Source: Rhodobacter huangdaonensis
GTDB taxonomy: Bacteria > Pseudomonadota > Alphaproteobacteria > Rhodobacterales > Rhodobacteraceae
DNA: 64,000 nt
Direction: 5' to 3'
NCBI RefSeq assembly: GCF_004022465.1
Contig: NZ_SAVA01000001.1
Coordinates: 248,001-312,000, forward strand
Below, one piece after another: positions 16,258-25,004 of this stretch (the first letter of the stretch is position 1; every line of letters begins with the position of its first letter). The position numbers and the translations under genes are program-made. The notes beneath the pieces are model-generated. The model made no database searches. It was not told where the DNA came from and worked only from the letters and a program-made list of their open reading frames with translations.

Positions 16258-17904
16258 TCACTGCGCCTGTTGCGGAGCAGGAGAGAAGTCGCCCTCCGGC
16301 TCCGACGCCGCCGCGCTTTTTCTTCCGGAGGGCGCACCTCCGGGCGCGCGTTCCGCGGCCGTCTTCTTCGCGACCTTCACCAGGTCATCGGTATCGAGAT
16401 CGAGATCGGCATAGGCCCGGATCTCGTCGAGGTAATAGTCGGCCTCGGCCAGCCACAGGAACGAGGTGATCCCGTCCATGAGCCGGCGGATGCCGTATTT
16501 CATCCCGGTCAGAGAGGCGCCGGAATAGCCCACGCTGGCGGTCGCCATGTAGGTGAAGTTGTGGATGTTCTTCAGAAACGGGGCGGTTCCCGGGACCTTC
16601 TCGCGAAATGACAGGTCGCCCGACAGATAGGGGTAGTCCAGCACCGGGTCTTTGCGCTGCGACGCGGGCGGGGTGAAAGCGTCGCCCCACAGCTCGATCC
16701 TGTCGGCGAAGGGCGCGAGTTCGGGGCGCTTCGACAGGTCGACCTTGTAGCCGGTGCCGAGGATCAGGAAATCGGTCATCACCGTGGTGCCGTCGGACAG
16801 CGTCAACGCGATCTCGTCGCCGATCATCCGCACCCCCTTCCAGCTGACGCCGAGGCTGAGCCGGTAATTGTCATGCGCAGTGCAGCGGTTCACCCCGTCC
16901 TGGGTCGGCGGCTGGCCTTCGCCGGTGATTGCCATCATCCAGTCCCAGCGCTGCTGGTCGGTCATGTCGGCGAAATGGTGCAGGAAGCCCGAGCGCTCCA
17001 TCAGCCGGAACGGGTTCACGTCGGGGATCGTCTTGCGGCGCACGAACTGGTGCACCTCGGCCGCGCCGATCTCCAGCGCGGCGGCGGCGGTATCGAAAGC
17101 CGAGGCGCCCGCCCCCAGCACGGCGACACGCTTGCCGATCACCACCGACAGATCGTATTCCCAGTTGGTATGCATGTAGCGGCCTTCCGGGATCGCGGCG
17201 AAGTCCAGGTCCGGCAGCTGCCAGGCACCGTTGCCCTCGATCCCCGTCGACAGCACGACCTTGCGCGCCAGCCAGCTCAGCGGTTCCTTGCTGTCCACGT
17301 CGTGACCCGAAACCCGGATCAGCTCGCCCTCCGGTTCCAGCCCGGTGATCTCGGTGCAGTTGCGCACCGGCAGGTCCAGAACCTTGCGATACCAGATCAG
17401 GTAATCCTGCCAGACCCCGCGATGCCACTTGCCCAGCTCGTCCCAGGCCTTCTCGCCGTAGACTGCGACATACCAGGCCCGCGGCGTCAGCGAGCCGACG
17501 CCCAGATCGGGCCCGGTCACATGCTTGCCGGACCGCAGGGTGAGCATCCGCGCATAGGTGATCCACGGCCCCTCGCGCCCGGCGGGGGCGCGGTCGAGCG
17601 CGATCACGTTGTCAACCTTTTCCCGTCGCAGCCCGAAGCTCAGCGCCAGCCCGCCCTGCCCGGCACCGACGATCACCACATCCCAGATATGCTCGCCCGA
17701 GGCGCTCTGGCGCGGCGTCACCCACGGGTAGGCCGGGTAGTCGAGGTTGAGAAGATCCAGCCGCACCTGCTCTTCCAGCTTCGCCAGCCGCGCCGGCGCG
17801 TCGTGCAGTGGCTTCGCGTCGATCCCCGCCGTCGGCTTGAGAAGCGAGAGCTCTGTTCTGCGGAACAGCCCGTTCTTCTTCACCATGTCAGGAGATGTGC
17901 TCAT
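16258..17904 (-). CDS. FAD/NAD(P)-dependent flavin monooxygenase-like protein
   Basis: A 548-residue two-dinucleotide flavoprotein. The FAD motif VVIVGAGQGGLA is at residues 76-87, and a second Rossmann motif VAVLGAGASAFD (NADPH) lies near residue 235. The overall plan matches class B flavin monooxygenases or the related SidA/TrkA-like group, which hydroxylate or Baeyer-Villiger-oxidise small molecules. An N-terminal extension of about 70 residues and a Lys/Ala-rich acidic C-terminal tail are unusual. The ATG at 17904 has GAGGGAAAG upstream. It sits between a racemase-family gene and an amino-acid-type importer, so it probably oxidises the imported compound (inference). Confidence 0.75.
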   Translation of the reverse strand: MSTSPDMVKKNGLFRRTELSLLKPTAGIDAKPLHDAPARLAKLEEQVRLDLLNLDYPAYPWVTPRQSASGEHIWDVVIVGAGQGGLALSFGLRREKVDNVIALDRAPAGREGPWITYARMLTLRSGKHVTGPDLGVGSLTPRAWYVAVYGEKAWDELGKWHRGVWQDYLIWYRKVLDLPVRNCTEITGLEPEGELIRVSGHDVDSKEPLSWLARKVVLSTGIEGNGAWQLPDLDFAAIPEGRYMHTNWEYDLSVVIGKRVAVLGAGASAFDTAAAALEIGAAEVHQFVRRKTIPDVNPFRLMERSGFLHHFADMTDQQRWDWMMAITGEGQPPTQDGVNRCTAHDNYRLSLGVSWKGVRMIGDEIALTLSDGTTVMTDFLILGTGYKVDLSKRPELAPFADRIELWGDAFTPPASQRKDPVLDYPYLSGDLSFREKVPGTAPFLKNIHNFTYMATASVGYSGASLTGMKYGIRRLMDGITSFLWLAEADYYLDEIRAYADLDLDTDDLVKVAKKTAAERAPGGAPSGRKSAAASEPEGDFSPAPQQAQ

Positions 17905-17927
17905 CTTCTTTCCCTCAGCCTTGCTTT

Positions 17928-18653
17928 TCAGTTGAAATTTCCGGTCCGCGGCTGTCCCGCGAGGGCCGAATGGAACCAGGTCACGAGGCTCACCGCGTCG
18001 AAGACCGGCAACCCCGTGGCGCGCCGCAGCGCCGCCGAATGGGGAGCCATGTTGGTGCATTCCAGCAGCAGCGCACCGATCCGGCCGCCCTGCGCCGCGA
18101 TCAGCGCCTGCGCGCTGGCGATCAGCTCGGCCTCCTGCGCGGCCGCATCGACCGTCGCCGCGTTTCCCGACAGGTCGCGGCGCAGGGCGCCTTCGGGTGA
18201 CAGCCCGGCGACCGGCGGGATCTCGGCCACCCCGACCCCGGCAAAATGCGCCACGCTCAGCGCCGCGGCATCGGTGGTCAGCACCGCCAAATCGCGCCCG
18301 GCGCCAATCAACTGCCGGACCATCGGAATCTGCATCAGCGCCGAAGTCACCACCGGCACCGGCGAGCGCGCCGAGAGTTCGGGCTGCAGCCGTGCCAGAA
18401 AACCGCAGGACGTCGCGATCCCCGAGACCCCCAGCGCCGCCAATTCGTGGCAGCCGTCCAGAAAGGCCTCCAGAAAGGTCTCACTCCCCTGGCTGAAGAA
18501 CGCCTCCTGGCTGGCCTTCTCGATGACCTTGTAAAGCACCGGGAAGCTCCAGCTCATGGCGTTGCCAATGTCGCCGGGCAGCCGCTGAAACCCGGTGTCG
18601 AGCATCAGGATGCCCAGGGAGACGCCGTGAATTGTGTGATGACGTGGCAGCAC
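17928..18653 (-). CDS. Aspartate/glutamate racemase superfamily protein
   Basis: A roughly 241-residue member of the Asp/Glu racemase superfamily. GILMLDTGFQRLPGDIGNA near the N-terminus is characteristic of a subgroup annotated simply as Asp/Glu racemase, and paired cysteines occur in IATSCGFLA and LLLECTNMAP. The GTG at 18653 is chosen because GGAAGG lies 10 bases upstream; a TTG at 18671 would add six residues. It heads the third leftward run, 23 bases before the flavoprotein gene. Together with the hydantoin-racemase-like gene and the two AroM genes it makes four proteins of related fold in one locus. Confidence 0.75.
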   Translation of the reverse strand: MLPRHHTIHGVSLGILMLDTGFQRLPGDIGNAMSWSFPVLYKVIEKASQEAFFSQGSETFLEAFLDGCHELAALGVSGIATSCGFLARLQPELSARSPVPVVTSALMQIPMVRQLIGAGRDLAVLTTDAAALSVAHFAGVGVAEIPPVAGLSPEGALRRDLSGNAATVDAAAQEAELIASAQALIAAQGGRIGALLLECTNMAPHSAALRRATGLPVFDAVSLVTWFHSALAGQPRTGNFN

Positions 18654-19369
18654 TGCACGAAAGCCTTCCAACCAATACGAATGGGGCAGCGGTCGGCTCC
18701 GGAAATCCGGGCCCCGGCTTACCTTGAGTCTGGATGGCTCTTCCGGAACAGAAATTCAAAATAAGATTACTGAAGATATATCAATACGGACATCAAAAGA
18801 ACATCAGAAGCCGAAAAACGGGCAGCACCGGGCTCGGATGGGCAATTTCTCGGCAAATGCGGAATCTTGGAGGGCGGCCTCGCCTGGCGACGGGACTTCT
18901 CGGATGCCATCTGATGGTTCGTGCCGCAGCCTGCTCTCACCCGCCGTCGCGGAACGATCTTGTCAAACCGCAACAAGGTCTTGCGGTGATACGGATCGCG
19001 GCGGCGCCCGGTTCGATGTAAGCGGCGCAAAACCCCGTGTTTCAATGAACGAATGCCTGAAACCCGTCACCATCTGCTGGAAGAGGTGATGCCTGCCGGA
19101 CGGAGAGGGGCCGGAGAAGGCGGATCGGGTCTGGGGCTGTGAGCCCGCCCCGGAGTGGCAGTCGGCGGAAATCGCCCGAGGCATTTCGGTCCATGCGGTC
19201 GAGCGGATTGCCGCCGGCGATGGCCTCCGGCAGATCGCCGATGCGGTCGCGGCGAACACGTCCCTGGTGGCGCTCCGCGGCAAGAATGCGCATCGCAAAG
19301 AGCCCGTGCCCGCGTTCTTCAAAGTCGTGCCACCGCCCCCGGTGAAACCCGGCCGCCGACCGGGCTTGC
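18654..19369. other. Gene-poor stretch between catabolic locus and IS remnant
   Basis: About 700 bases with lower coding quality. It holds the AT-rich motif at 18775-18785, and short open frames on both strands that lack a recognisable product, a convincing ribosome-binding site or the local codon pattern. I see no gene here. It may be eroded DNA at the edge of the accessory locus. Confidence 0.4.
18775..18785. promoter_or_regulatory. Copy of the GATATATCAAT motif upstream of the third catabolic run
   Basis: GATATATCAAT occurs about 120 bases upstream of the racemase-family gene. It is an exact 11-base match (9 of 11 bases A or T) to the minus-strand reading of 12182-12192. As seen from the transcribed strand, both have the same orientation relative to the gene they precede (the deacylase and this racemase). 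Candidate operator of a shared regulator. Confidence 0.45.
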
Positions 19370-19840
19370 CCTTTCCCCGAACGGACATATTGCACGACCT
19401 CTGTGATTGGGGAGCCGAGAGCGGTGAAGCCGGTGAGCACGGCCACTTGCCCGCGGATCTCGGCAAGCTGACGGTCGAAGAGGCGCGCGGAGAAGCGCTG
19501 CCCCAGCAACTTGAAACCGTGCATCCCCGCGTCGGGGAAAACGATCCCCCGGATCGTTTTCTCGTCCTCCTCGTATCTCGCCCCGGCATTGCCACGATAA
19601 TCCCCCCATCGTCGCCAGATGGTCCGGCCGACATCCGTTGATGTCCGCAGGAATTCGGTGCGGGCGACAGCGCCGGGGGGATCGGGTTTCCGGGGTTTGG
19701 CGCTCTTGCGGGATGATCGCAACAGCCACGCGGGCGGCGATCGCGCCATGGCACTTTCGGGGGTCGAAGGCGCCGTCGGCCGTGACGGTGGCGATCTCCT
19801 GCCCGGGCGAGATCCGATCGCCCCGTTCTGACAGCATGGG
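19370..19840 (-). pseudogene. Degenerate IS5-family transposase remnant
   Basis: Reading leftward, pieces of an IS5-type DDE transposase are spread over two frames. The first frame has QEIATVTADGAFDPRKCH and AIAARVAVAIIP; after a frameshift near 19700 the second frame has AKPRKPDPPGAVA, TIWRRWGDY, then FKLLGQRFSARLFDRQLAEI and VLTGFTALGSPITEVV. These are the familiar C-terminal half motifs of Rhodobacterales IS5 transposases. Compared with the family there is an insertion between WRRWGDY and FKLLGQ that disrupts the catalytic Glu segment. The N-terminal half and the terminal inverted repeats were not found. The copy is dead. Confidence 0.75.
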
Positions 19841-19988
19841 GTGCGGGGCGCTTTCGTGAGCCTGCGACAAGGCCGCGACGAGTTGCACACTATGCCCGAA
19901 TCGCGCGCCCCCTGCATCGCCAGCTTGTAGCGCACTTATCGCAGGGGTTTTCGGGCGGAACCGAGCGGCAGCCCCCCATTGGAAACAT

Positions 19989-20076
<88 letters not shown>

Positions 20077-20082
20077 GCATTA

Positions 20083-20123
20083 GTTTTCAACACCGGAGCC
20101 TTGAACCACCCGGCCACGCTTCC
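20083..20123 (-). pseudogene. Truncated tRNA-Ser 5' half
   Basis: Immediately 5' of the intact tRNA-Ser, the minus strand reads a GGAAGCG acceptor half, T-G, a D arm GCC-GGGTGGTTCAAG-GC nearly identical to that of the intact gene, and an anticodon loop TTGAAAAC. It then stops: there is no 3' anticodon strand, variable arm, T arm or acceptor complement. The acceptor bases differ from the neighbour, so it is a diverged paralogue fragment and not a fresh duplication. Cannot be functional. Confidence 0.7.
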
Positions 20124-20322
20124 GGCCCGCCCCCGCCTAGCGGGCTTCACGCGATTCTGAAAGCCACCCGCCGCCGATTTCCGCCTCGCGGGCGCCCGGA
20201 TGCTTTCCTTGCAACGCCCGAAACGCTACAGTCGGCGCGACTGCGCGGGGGGCCGCGCCGATGGGACAAGGGCCGAAGGGCCCGCAACCGACGCGGGGAC
20301 AGCCCGCGCGAAGAGGGGCGAG

Positions 20323-21231
20323 ATGGGCGACAGGATGCAGGGCAAACACCCCGGCACGCGATTTGGTCTGATGCTGGGGGCCGCGCTGGCACTGGCCGGC
20401 TGCCAGGAGGGCACCCAGCCCTTCGGCTTCCTGAAATCCGCCCCGAAGGCCGCCGCGGACGGTGCCGCTGCCGACGTGGCCCCCGCCACCTCCGCCCGGC
20501 TGGTCGAGCGCGACGTCGAGGCGCCGCAGGCCTTCTCGGTCGAGGAGCAAGGCCTGTGGGACGGCCGGCCCTCGCTCGGCGGCGTCTGGGTCGCCCATCC
20601 GACGGTGAAGGACCCCGAGCGGGTGATCATCCGCAACACCGCGAATGGCAAGTTCGTCATCGGTGCGCTGTTCCGGCGCGAGCGCGACAACCCCGGCCCG
20701 AAGCTGCAGGTGTCCTCGGACGCGGCGGCGGCGCTCGGCATGCTCGCCGGCGCGCCGGCGAAGCTGTCGGTGGTGGCGCTGCGCCGCGAGGAGGCCCCGG
20801 CCGACGGGGGCACCACGCCGATCGTCACCGACCCGGTGATCGCCGCCCCCGAAGCGATCGCGGCGCAGCCGCTTCCCGACAAGGGGGCACCGCCGCAGAA
20901 GCCGGGCGCCAAGCCCGTCCCGGCCCCGGCGAAACCGGCCGCGGGCGCAGCTGCCGCCGCGCCGGCGAAACCCGCCGCCCCGCCCGCCAAGGCGCCGGCC
21001 GGCAAAATCTATGTGCAGATCGGCATCTTCTCGGTCGAGGCGAACGCCAAGCGCGCCGCCGCGCAGATCGAGAAGGCGGGCGCGCCCGCCGCCGTGCGCA
21101 CCGAAGAGAGCCAGGGCAAGACCTTCTGGCGCGTCGTCGCCGGCCCCGCCTCGGGCGCGGGCGAGCGTGATGCGCTGCTGAAGAAGATCCAGGGCCTCGG
21201 CTACCCCGACGCCTACGCCGTCACGAAATAA
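20323..21231 (+). CDS. SPOR-domain lipoprotein
   Basis: A 302-residue outer-membrane or periplasmic lipoprotein. The N-terminal signal ends in a lipobox LAGC (C27). A middle domain (about residues 60-165; SLGGVWVAHPTVKDPERVI) resembles the RlpA-like double-psi barrel region, then a 60-residue Ala/Pro/Lys-rich linker leads to a SPOR domain (IYVQIGIFSVEANAKRA to the end) that binds denuded septal peptidoglycan. The ATG at 20323 has GAGGGGCGAG upstream; an earlier ATG would destroy the signal peptide. It is the first gene of a rightward operon and lies 16 bases before the D,D-carboxypeptidase, consistent with a cell-wall role. Confidence 0.82.
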   Translation: MGDRMQGKHPGTRFGLMLGAALALAGCQEGTQPFGFLKSAPKAAADGAAADVAPATSARLVERDVEAPQAFSVEEQGLWDGRPSLGGVWVAHPTVKDPERVIIRNTANGKFVIGALFRRERDNPGPKLQVSSDAAAALGMLAGAPAKLSVVALRREEAPADGGTTPIVTDPVIAAPEAIAAQPLPDKGAPPQKPGAKPVPAPAKPAAGAAAAAPAKPAAPPAKAPAGKIYVQIGIFSVEANAKRAAAQIEKAGAPAAVRTEESQGKTFWRVVAGPASGAGERDALLKKIQGLGYPDAYAVTK

Positions 21232-21246
21232 GGAAGTCCCGTCCCG

Positions 21247-22419
21247 ATGCCGTTTCTCCGCCTCGTTGCCGTCCTGAGCCTCGCGCTGCTTGCAGCCCTT
21301 CCCGCCCGCGCCTTCGAAACCCGGGCCCATGCCGCCTGGGTCTATGACATGACGACCCGCACGGTGCTGCTCGAGAAGAACGCCGACATCCCGCTGCCGC
21401 CCGCCTCGATGTCGAAGCTGATGACGCTCGAGCTGCTGTTCGACGCGCTGCGCGACGGCCGGGTGACGATGGACACCACCTTCGCCGTCTCCACCAGGGC
21501 GAAGCAGATGGGCGGCTCGACGATGTTCCTCAACGAGCTCGACCGCCCCTCGGTGCACGAGCTGATGCAGGGTATCGCGATCAACTCGGGCAATGACGCC
21601 TGCGTCGTGGTGGCCGAAGGGCTCGCCGGCTCGGAAGAGGCCTTCGCGCGGCTGATGACCGAACGCGCCCAGGCGCTCGGCATGACCAACTCGAGCTTCG
21701 CCAATGCCTCGGGCTGGCCGGACCCGGGCCAGCGCATGTCGATGCATGATCTCGGCGTGCTGGCCGCGCATATCATCACCAATTTCCCGGAATATTACCC
21801 GCTCTTTGCCGAGACGACCTATAATTACAAGGATCGCGCCCCGGCGAACGCGCATAACCGCAACCCGCTGCTGAAGATCTCGGCGGCCGACTGGCACGCC
21901 GACGGGCTGAAGACCGGCCATACCGAAGAGGCGGGCTTCGGCCTTGTCGGTTCGGCGGTGATGGGCGAGCGGCGCATCGTCTTCGTGCTCTCCGGCATGG
22001 CCTCGGACACCGAGCGCGCGCAGGAGGCGGAGGCGGTGGCGAACTGGGCCTTCCGGCAGTTCGTGCTGAACACCATGGCGACGAAGGGCACGCAGCTTGC
22101 CGAGGCGCCGGTCTGGCTCGGTGCTGTGCCGAAGGTCGGCCTTGCGCCCGCCGAGGACGTGACGCTGCTGCTGCCCGCGGGCGCCAAGGAGGGCGTGACC
22201 GCCGAAGCGGTGTTCAACGGCCCGGTGCAGGCGCCGGTGAAGGCGGGCGACCCGCTCGGCCAGCTCGTCATCCACATCCCGGGCCTCGACGAGCCGACGA
22301 CGGTGCCGCTTGTCGCCACCGCCGACGTCGCCGAGGGCGGCTTCCTCGTGCGGATGAAAACGGCGATCGGCCGGCTTTCGGCCCGCGCCTTCCAGGCCGC
22401 CTCGGGCGCGAACAGCTGA
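21247..22419 (+). CDS. dacC: D-alanyl-D-alanine carboxypeptidase (PBP5/6 family)
   Basis: A 390-residue penicillin-binding protein that trims the terminal D-Ala from peptidoglycan stem peptides. Signal peptide at residues 1-22 (LLAALPARA). The three serine-transferase motifs are complete: S54-M-S-K57, S-G-N in INSGNDA, and K-T-G in DGLKTGHT. The C-terminal PBP5 domain (residues about 275-365) and an amphipathic end (MKTAIGRLSARAFQ) for membrane attachment are present. It follows the SPOR lipoprotein and precedes tmk by 6 bases. The exact paralogue name (dacA/C/F) is uncertain. Confidence 0.92.
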   Translation: MPFLRLVAVLSLALLAALPARAFETRAHAAWVYDMTTRTVLLEKNADIPLPPASMSKLMTLELLFDALRDGRVTMDTTFAVSTRAKQMGGSTMFLNELDRPSVHELMQGIAINSGNDACVVVAEGLAGSEEAFARLMTERAQALGMTNSSFANASGWPDPGQRMSMHDLGVLAAHIITNFPEYYPLFAETTYNYKDRAPANAHNRNPLLKISAADWHADGLKTGHTEEAGFGLVGSAVMGERRIVFVLSGMASDTERAQEAEAVANWAFRQFVLNTMATKGTQLAEAPVWLGAVPKVGLAPAEDVTLLLPAGAKEGVTAEAVFNGPVQAPVKAGDPLGQLVIHIPGLDEPTTVPLVATADVAEGGFLVRMKTAIGRLSARAFQAASGANS

Positions 22420-22425
22420 GGCCGG

Positions 22426-23046
22426 ATGTTCATCACCTTCGAAGGCATCGACGGATCGGGGAAATCCACGCAGGCGCGGCTTCTGGCCGAGGCGCTGAGG
22501 GCCGAGGGCCATGACGTCGTGCTGACGCGCGAGCCCGGTGGCTCGCCCGGCGCCGAGGAGATCCGCCGCCTCGTGCTCGAGGGCGACCCCGACCGCTGGT
22601 CGGCCGAGACCGAGATCCTGCTGTTCACCGCCGCCCGGCGCGACCATCTCGAACGCACTATCGCGCCCGCGCTCGCCGCGGGCCGGATCGTGATCTGCGA
22701 CCGCTTCGCCGATTCCACGCGGATGTATCAGGGCCTCAGCCGCGGCGACCTGCGCGGCCTTGTCGATCAGCTGCACGCGCTGATGATCAGGTGCGAGCCG
22801 GACCTGACCTTCCTCATCGACCTGCCGCCCGAGCTGGGCCTTGCCCGCGCCAAGGGCCGGCAGGGCAAGGAGGAACGCTTCGAGGATTTCGGCCTCGATC
22901 TGCAGGTGCGGATGCGCGCGGGCTTCCTCGCGCTCGCCCGCGAATTCGCTCCGCGCTTCCGCATCTTCGACGGCGCCGCGCCGAAGGAAGAGGTCTCGGC
23001 CGCGATCCTTGCGACCGCCCGCGCGGCGCTTGAGGCGCGGCAATGA
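22426..23046 (+). CDS. tmk: Thymidylate kinase
   Basis: A 206-residue cytosolic kinase that phosphorylates dTMP to dTDP. The P-loop is FEGIDGSGKSTQARLL (residues 4-19), followed by the TREPGGSPGAEEIR motif and the DRFADSTRMYQG segment that holds the DR(Y/F) signature. The LID region RAKGRQGKEERFE has basic residues. Normal length. The gene ends ATGA-overlapped with holB, the common tmk-holB coupling in bacteria. Confidence 0.95.
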   Translation: MFITFEGIDGSGKSTQARLLAEALRAEGHDVVLTREPGGSPGAEEIRRLVLEGDPDRWSAETEILLFTAARRDHLERTIAPALAAGRIVICDRFADSTRMYQGLSRGDLRGLVDQLHALMIRCEPDLTFLIDLPPELGLARAKGRQGKEERFEDFGLDLQVRMRAGFLALAREFAPRFRIFDGAAPKEEVSAAILATARAALEARQ

Positions 23047-24158
23047 GCGCCGAGGACCTGCCCGATCCGACACAGGTCGAAGGCGCCCCCCACCCGCGCG
23101 ACACCGTGGCCCTGTTCGGGCAGGAGCGCGCCGAGGCCGATTTCCTGACCGCCTTCACCACCGGCCGGCTGCACCATGCCTGGATGCTGACCGGCCCGCG
23201 CGGCACCGGCAAGGCGACGCTGGCGTGGCGCATCACCCGCTTCCTGCTGACCCGCGGCGCGGCCGAACCTGCGGGCCTCTTCGGCGCGCCCGAGCCGCCC
23301 AGCAGCCTCGACACCGATCCCGACGACCCCGTGTGCCGGCGCATCCATGCGGGTTCCGAGGCCGGGGTCTTCGTGCTCAAACGCGGCCCGAACGCCACCG
23401 AAAGCGCGCTTTCGCTCGACATCCGTGTCGACGAGGTGCGCAAGCTGAAGAACTTCCTGCAGCTCTCCGCCGCCGAGGGCGGGCGGCGCGTGGTGATCGT
23501 CGATGCCGCCGACGAGATGAACACCCAGGCCGCGAACGCGCTGCTGAAGCTCTTGGAGGAGCCGCCCGAGCGGGTGACCTTCCTGCTGGTCACGCATCAG
23601 CCGGCGCGGCTTCTGCCGACGATCCGCTCGCGCTGCCGCGAGCTGCGTCTGGCGACCCTCGCCCCCGCCGACATGGCGCGCGCGCTGGCCGCCGCCGGCG
23701 CCGAGACCGAGGGCGAGGAAGAGGCACTTGCGGCGCTTGCCTCGGGCTCGGTCGGCGAGGCGATCCGGCTTCTGAACCTCGGCGGGCTCGAGACCTATGC
23801 GGCGCTGGTCGCGCTTTTCGCCCCCCTGCCCCGGCTCGACCGGCCGAAGGCGATTGCGCTCGCCGATAGTATCACCGGCAAGGCGAACGAGCCGCGCTAT
23901 GATCTGCTTCTGGGGCTGATCGAGCTTTTCCTTGCCCGTCTGGCGCGCGCCGGACTGGCCGGCCCGCCGCTGCCCGAGGCCGCACCGGGCGAGGCCGAGC
24001 TGATGGCGCGGCTTGCCCCCGACGGGGCGGCGGCGATGAAATGGGCGTCACTTCACCAAAGCCTTGGCACCCGCGCACGCCACGGCAAGGGGGTCAACCT
24101 TGACCCTGCCGCCCTCGTGATGGATATGGTTCTGGAGATGACCGCGGCCGCCGCCTGA
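23043..24158 (+). CDS. holB: DNA polymerase III subunit delta'
   Basis: A 371-residue clamp-loader subunit. It has the P-loop-like GPRGTGKATL near residue 55, a segment IRVDEVRKLKNFL that matches delta' and DnaX proteins, and the sensor region NALLKLLEEPPERV with the SRC-like motif IRSRCRELRL. The four zinc cysteines of DnaX-type proteins are not evident. Start codon overlaps the tmk stop by four bases. It forms the clamp loader with DnaX and HolA to load the beta clamp. Confidence 0.93.
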   Translation: MSAEDLPDPTQVEGAPHPRDTVALFGQERAEADFLTAFTTGRLHHAWMLTGPRGTGKATLAWRITRFLLTRGAAEPAGLFGAPEPPSSLDTDPDDPVCRRIHAGSEAGVFVLKRGPNATESALSLDIRVDEVRKLKNFLQLSAAEGGRRVVIVDAADEMNTQAANALLKLLEEPPERVTFLLVTHQPARLLPTIRSRCRELRLATLAPADMARALAAAGAETEGEEEALAALASGSVGEAIRLLNLGGLETYAALVALFAPLPRLDRPKAIALADSITGKANEPRYDLLLGLIELFLARLARAGLAGPPLPEAAPGEAELMARLAPDGAAAMKWASLHQSLGTRARHGKGVNLDPAALVMDMVLEMTAAAA

Positions 24159-24185
24159 CGGCGCCGCGCCGAAAGGACAAGGCCC

Positions 24186-25004
24186 GTGGCTGACAATACC
24201 CCCATTTCCGAAATCACCCCCATTTCCGAAATCGTCGACAGCCACTGCCACCTCGATTTCCCCGATTTCGCCGAGGAACTGCCCGAGGTGATCGCGCGGG
24301 CGCGCGCTGCAGGCGTCACCCGGATGGTGACGATCTGCACCCGGCTGCGCGCGGAACCTGCGGTGCGGGCGATCGCCGAGGCCTATGACGGCGTCTTCTA
24401 CGCCGCCGGCACCCATCCGATGAGCGCGGCCGAGGAACCGATGGCGACGGTGGACGAGCTGATCGCCCTCGCCCGCCATCCGAAATTCGTCGGCCTTGGC
24501 GAGACCGGGCTCGATTATCACTACACCCCGGACAGCGCCGAGGTGCAGAAGGTCTCGCTGCGCGTCCACATCACCGCGGCGCAGGAAACCGGCCTGCCGC
24601 TGATCATCCACACCCGCGACGCCGACGAGGACACCGCCGCGATCCTGACCGCGGGGATGAAGGAGAAACCCTTCGGCTGCGTCATGCATTGCTTCTCGTC
24701 CGGCCCGGCGCTCGCCCGCACCGCGATCGACCTCGGCTTCTACCTGTCGATGTCGGGCATCGCGACCTTCCCGAAATCGCAGGAGGTACGCGACATCTTC
24801 GCCGCCGCACCGCTTGACCGGATCCTGGTCGAGACCGACAGCCCCTATCTTGCGCCGAAGCCCAAACGCGGCAAGCGCAACGAACCCGCCTATACCGCGA
24901 TGACCGCCGCCGTCGGCGCCGAGGTCTTCGGCCTCGACTATGCCGCCTTCGCCGCCGCCACCTCCGCCAATTTCGACCGTCTGTTCACGAAGGCCGCCCG
25001 ATGA
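24186..25004 (+). CDS. TatD-family metal-dependent DNase
   Basis: A 272-residue TIM-barrel nuclease. Metal ligands are visible in DSHCHLDFP (H-x-H), GLGETGLDY (Glu), IHTRDADED and MHCFSSG (His), and ETDSPYLAPK (Asp). The gene starts with GTG at 24186, behind GAAAGGA, because no ATG lies upstream of the HxH motif. The N-terminal 15 residues are an addition produced by an 18-base tandem duplication (24198-24233) giving PISEIT-PISEIV. It follows holB as in many bacteria and overlaps the MBL hydrolase gene by four bases. Confidence 0.93.
   Translation: MADNTPISEITPISEIVDSHCHLDFPDFAEELPEVIARARAAGVTRMVTICTRLRAEPAVRAIAEAYDGVFYAAGTHPMSAAEEPMATVDELIALARHPKFVGLGETGLDYHYTPDSAEVQKVSLRVHITAAQETGLPLIIHTRDADEDTAAILTAGMKEKPFGCVMHCFSSGPALARTAIDLGFYLSMSGIATFPKSQEVRDIFAAAPLDRILVETDSPYLAPKPKRGKRNEPAYTAMTAAVGAEVFGLDYAAFAAATSANFDRLFTKAAR
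24198..24233 (+). repeat. 18-bp exact tandem repeat in the start of the TatD gene
   Basis: Two identical head-to-tail 18-base units (24198-24215 and 24216-24233) lie within codons 5-16 of the TatD-family gene. The unit is a multiple of three, so the frame is kept and six residues are duplicated just before the catalytic DSHCH motif. This looks like a slippage event that can expand or contract without harming the fold. Confidence 0.9.

Noticed and set aside
20137..23073. A 978-codon frame on the minus strand opposite the SPOR, dac and tmk genes
   Set aside because: Opposite to well-identified genes; low-complexity Arg/Ala/Gly-rich translation and no ribosome-binding site.
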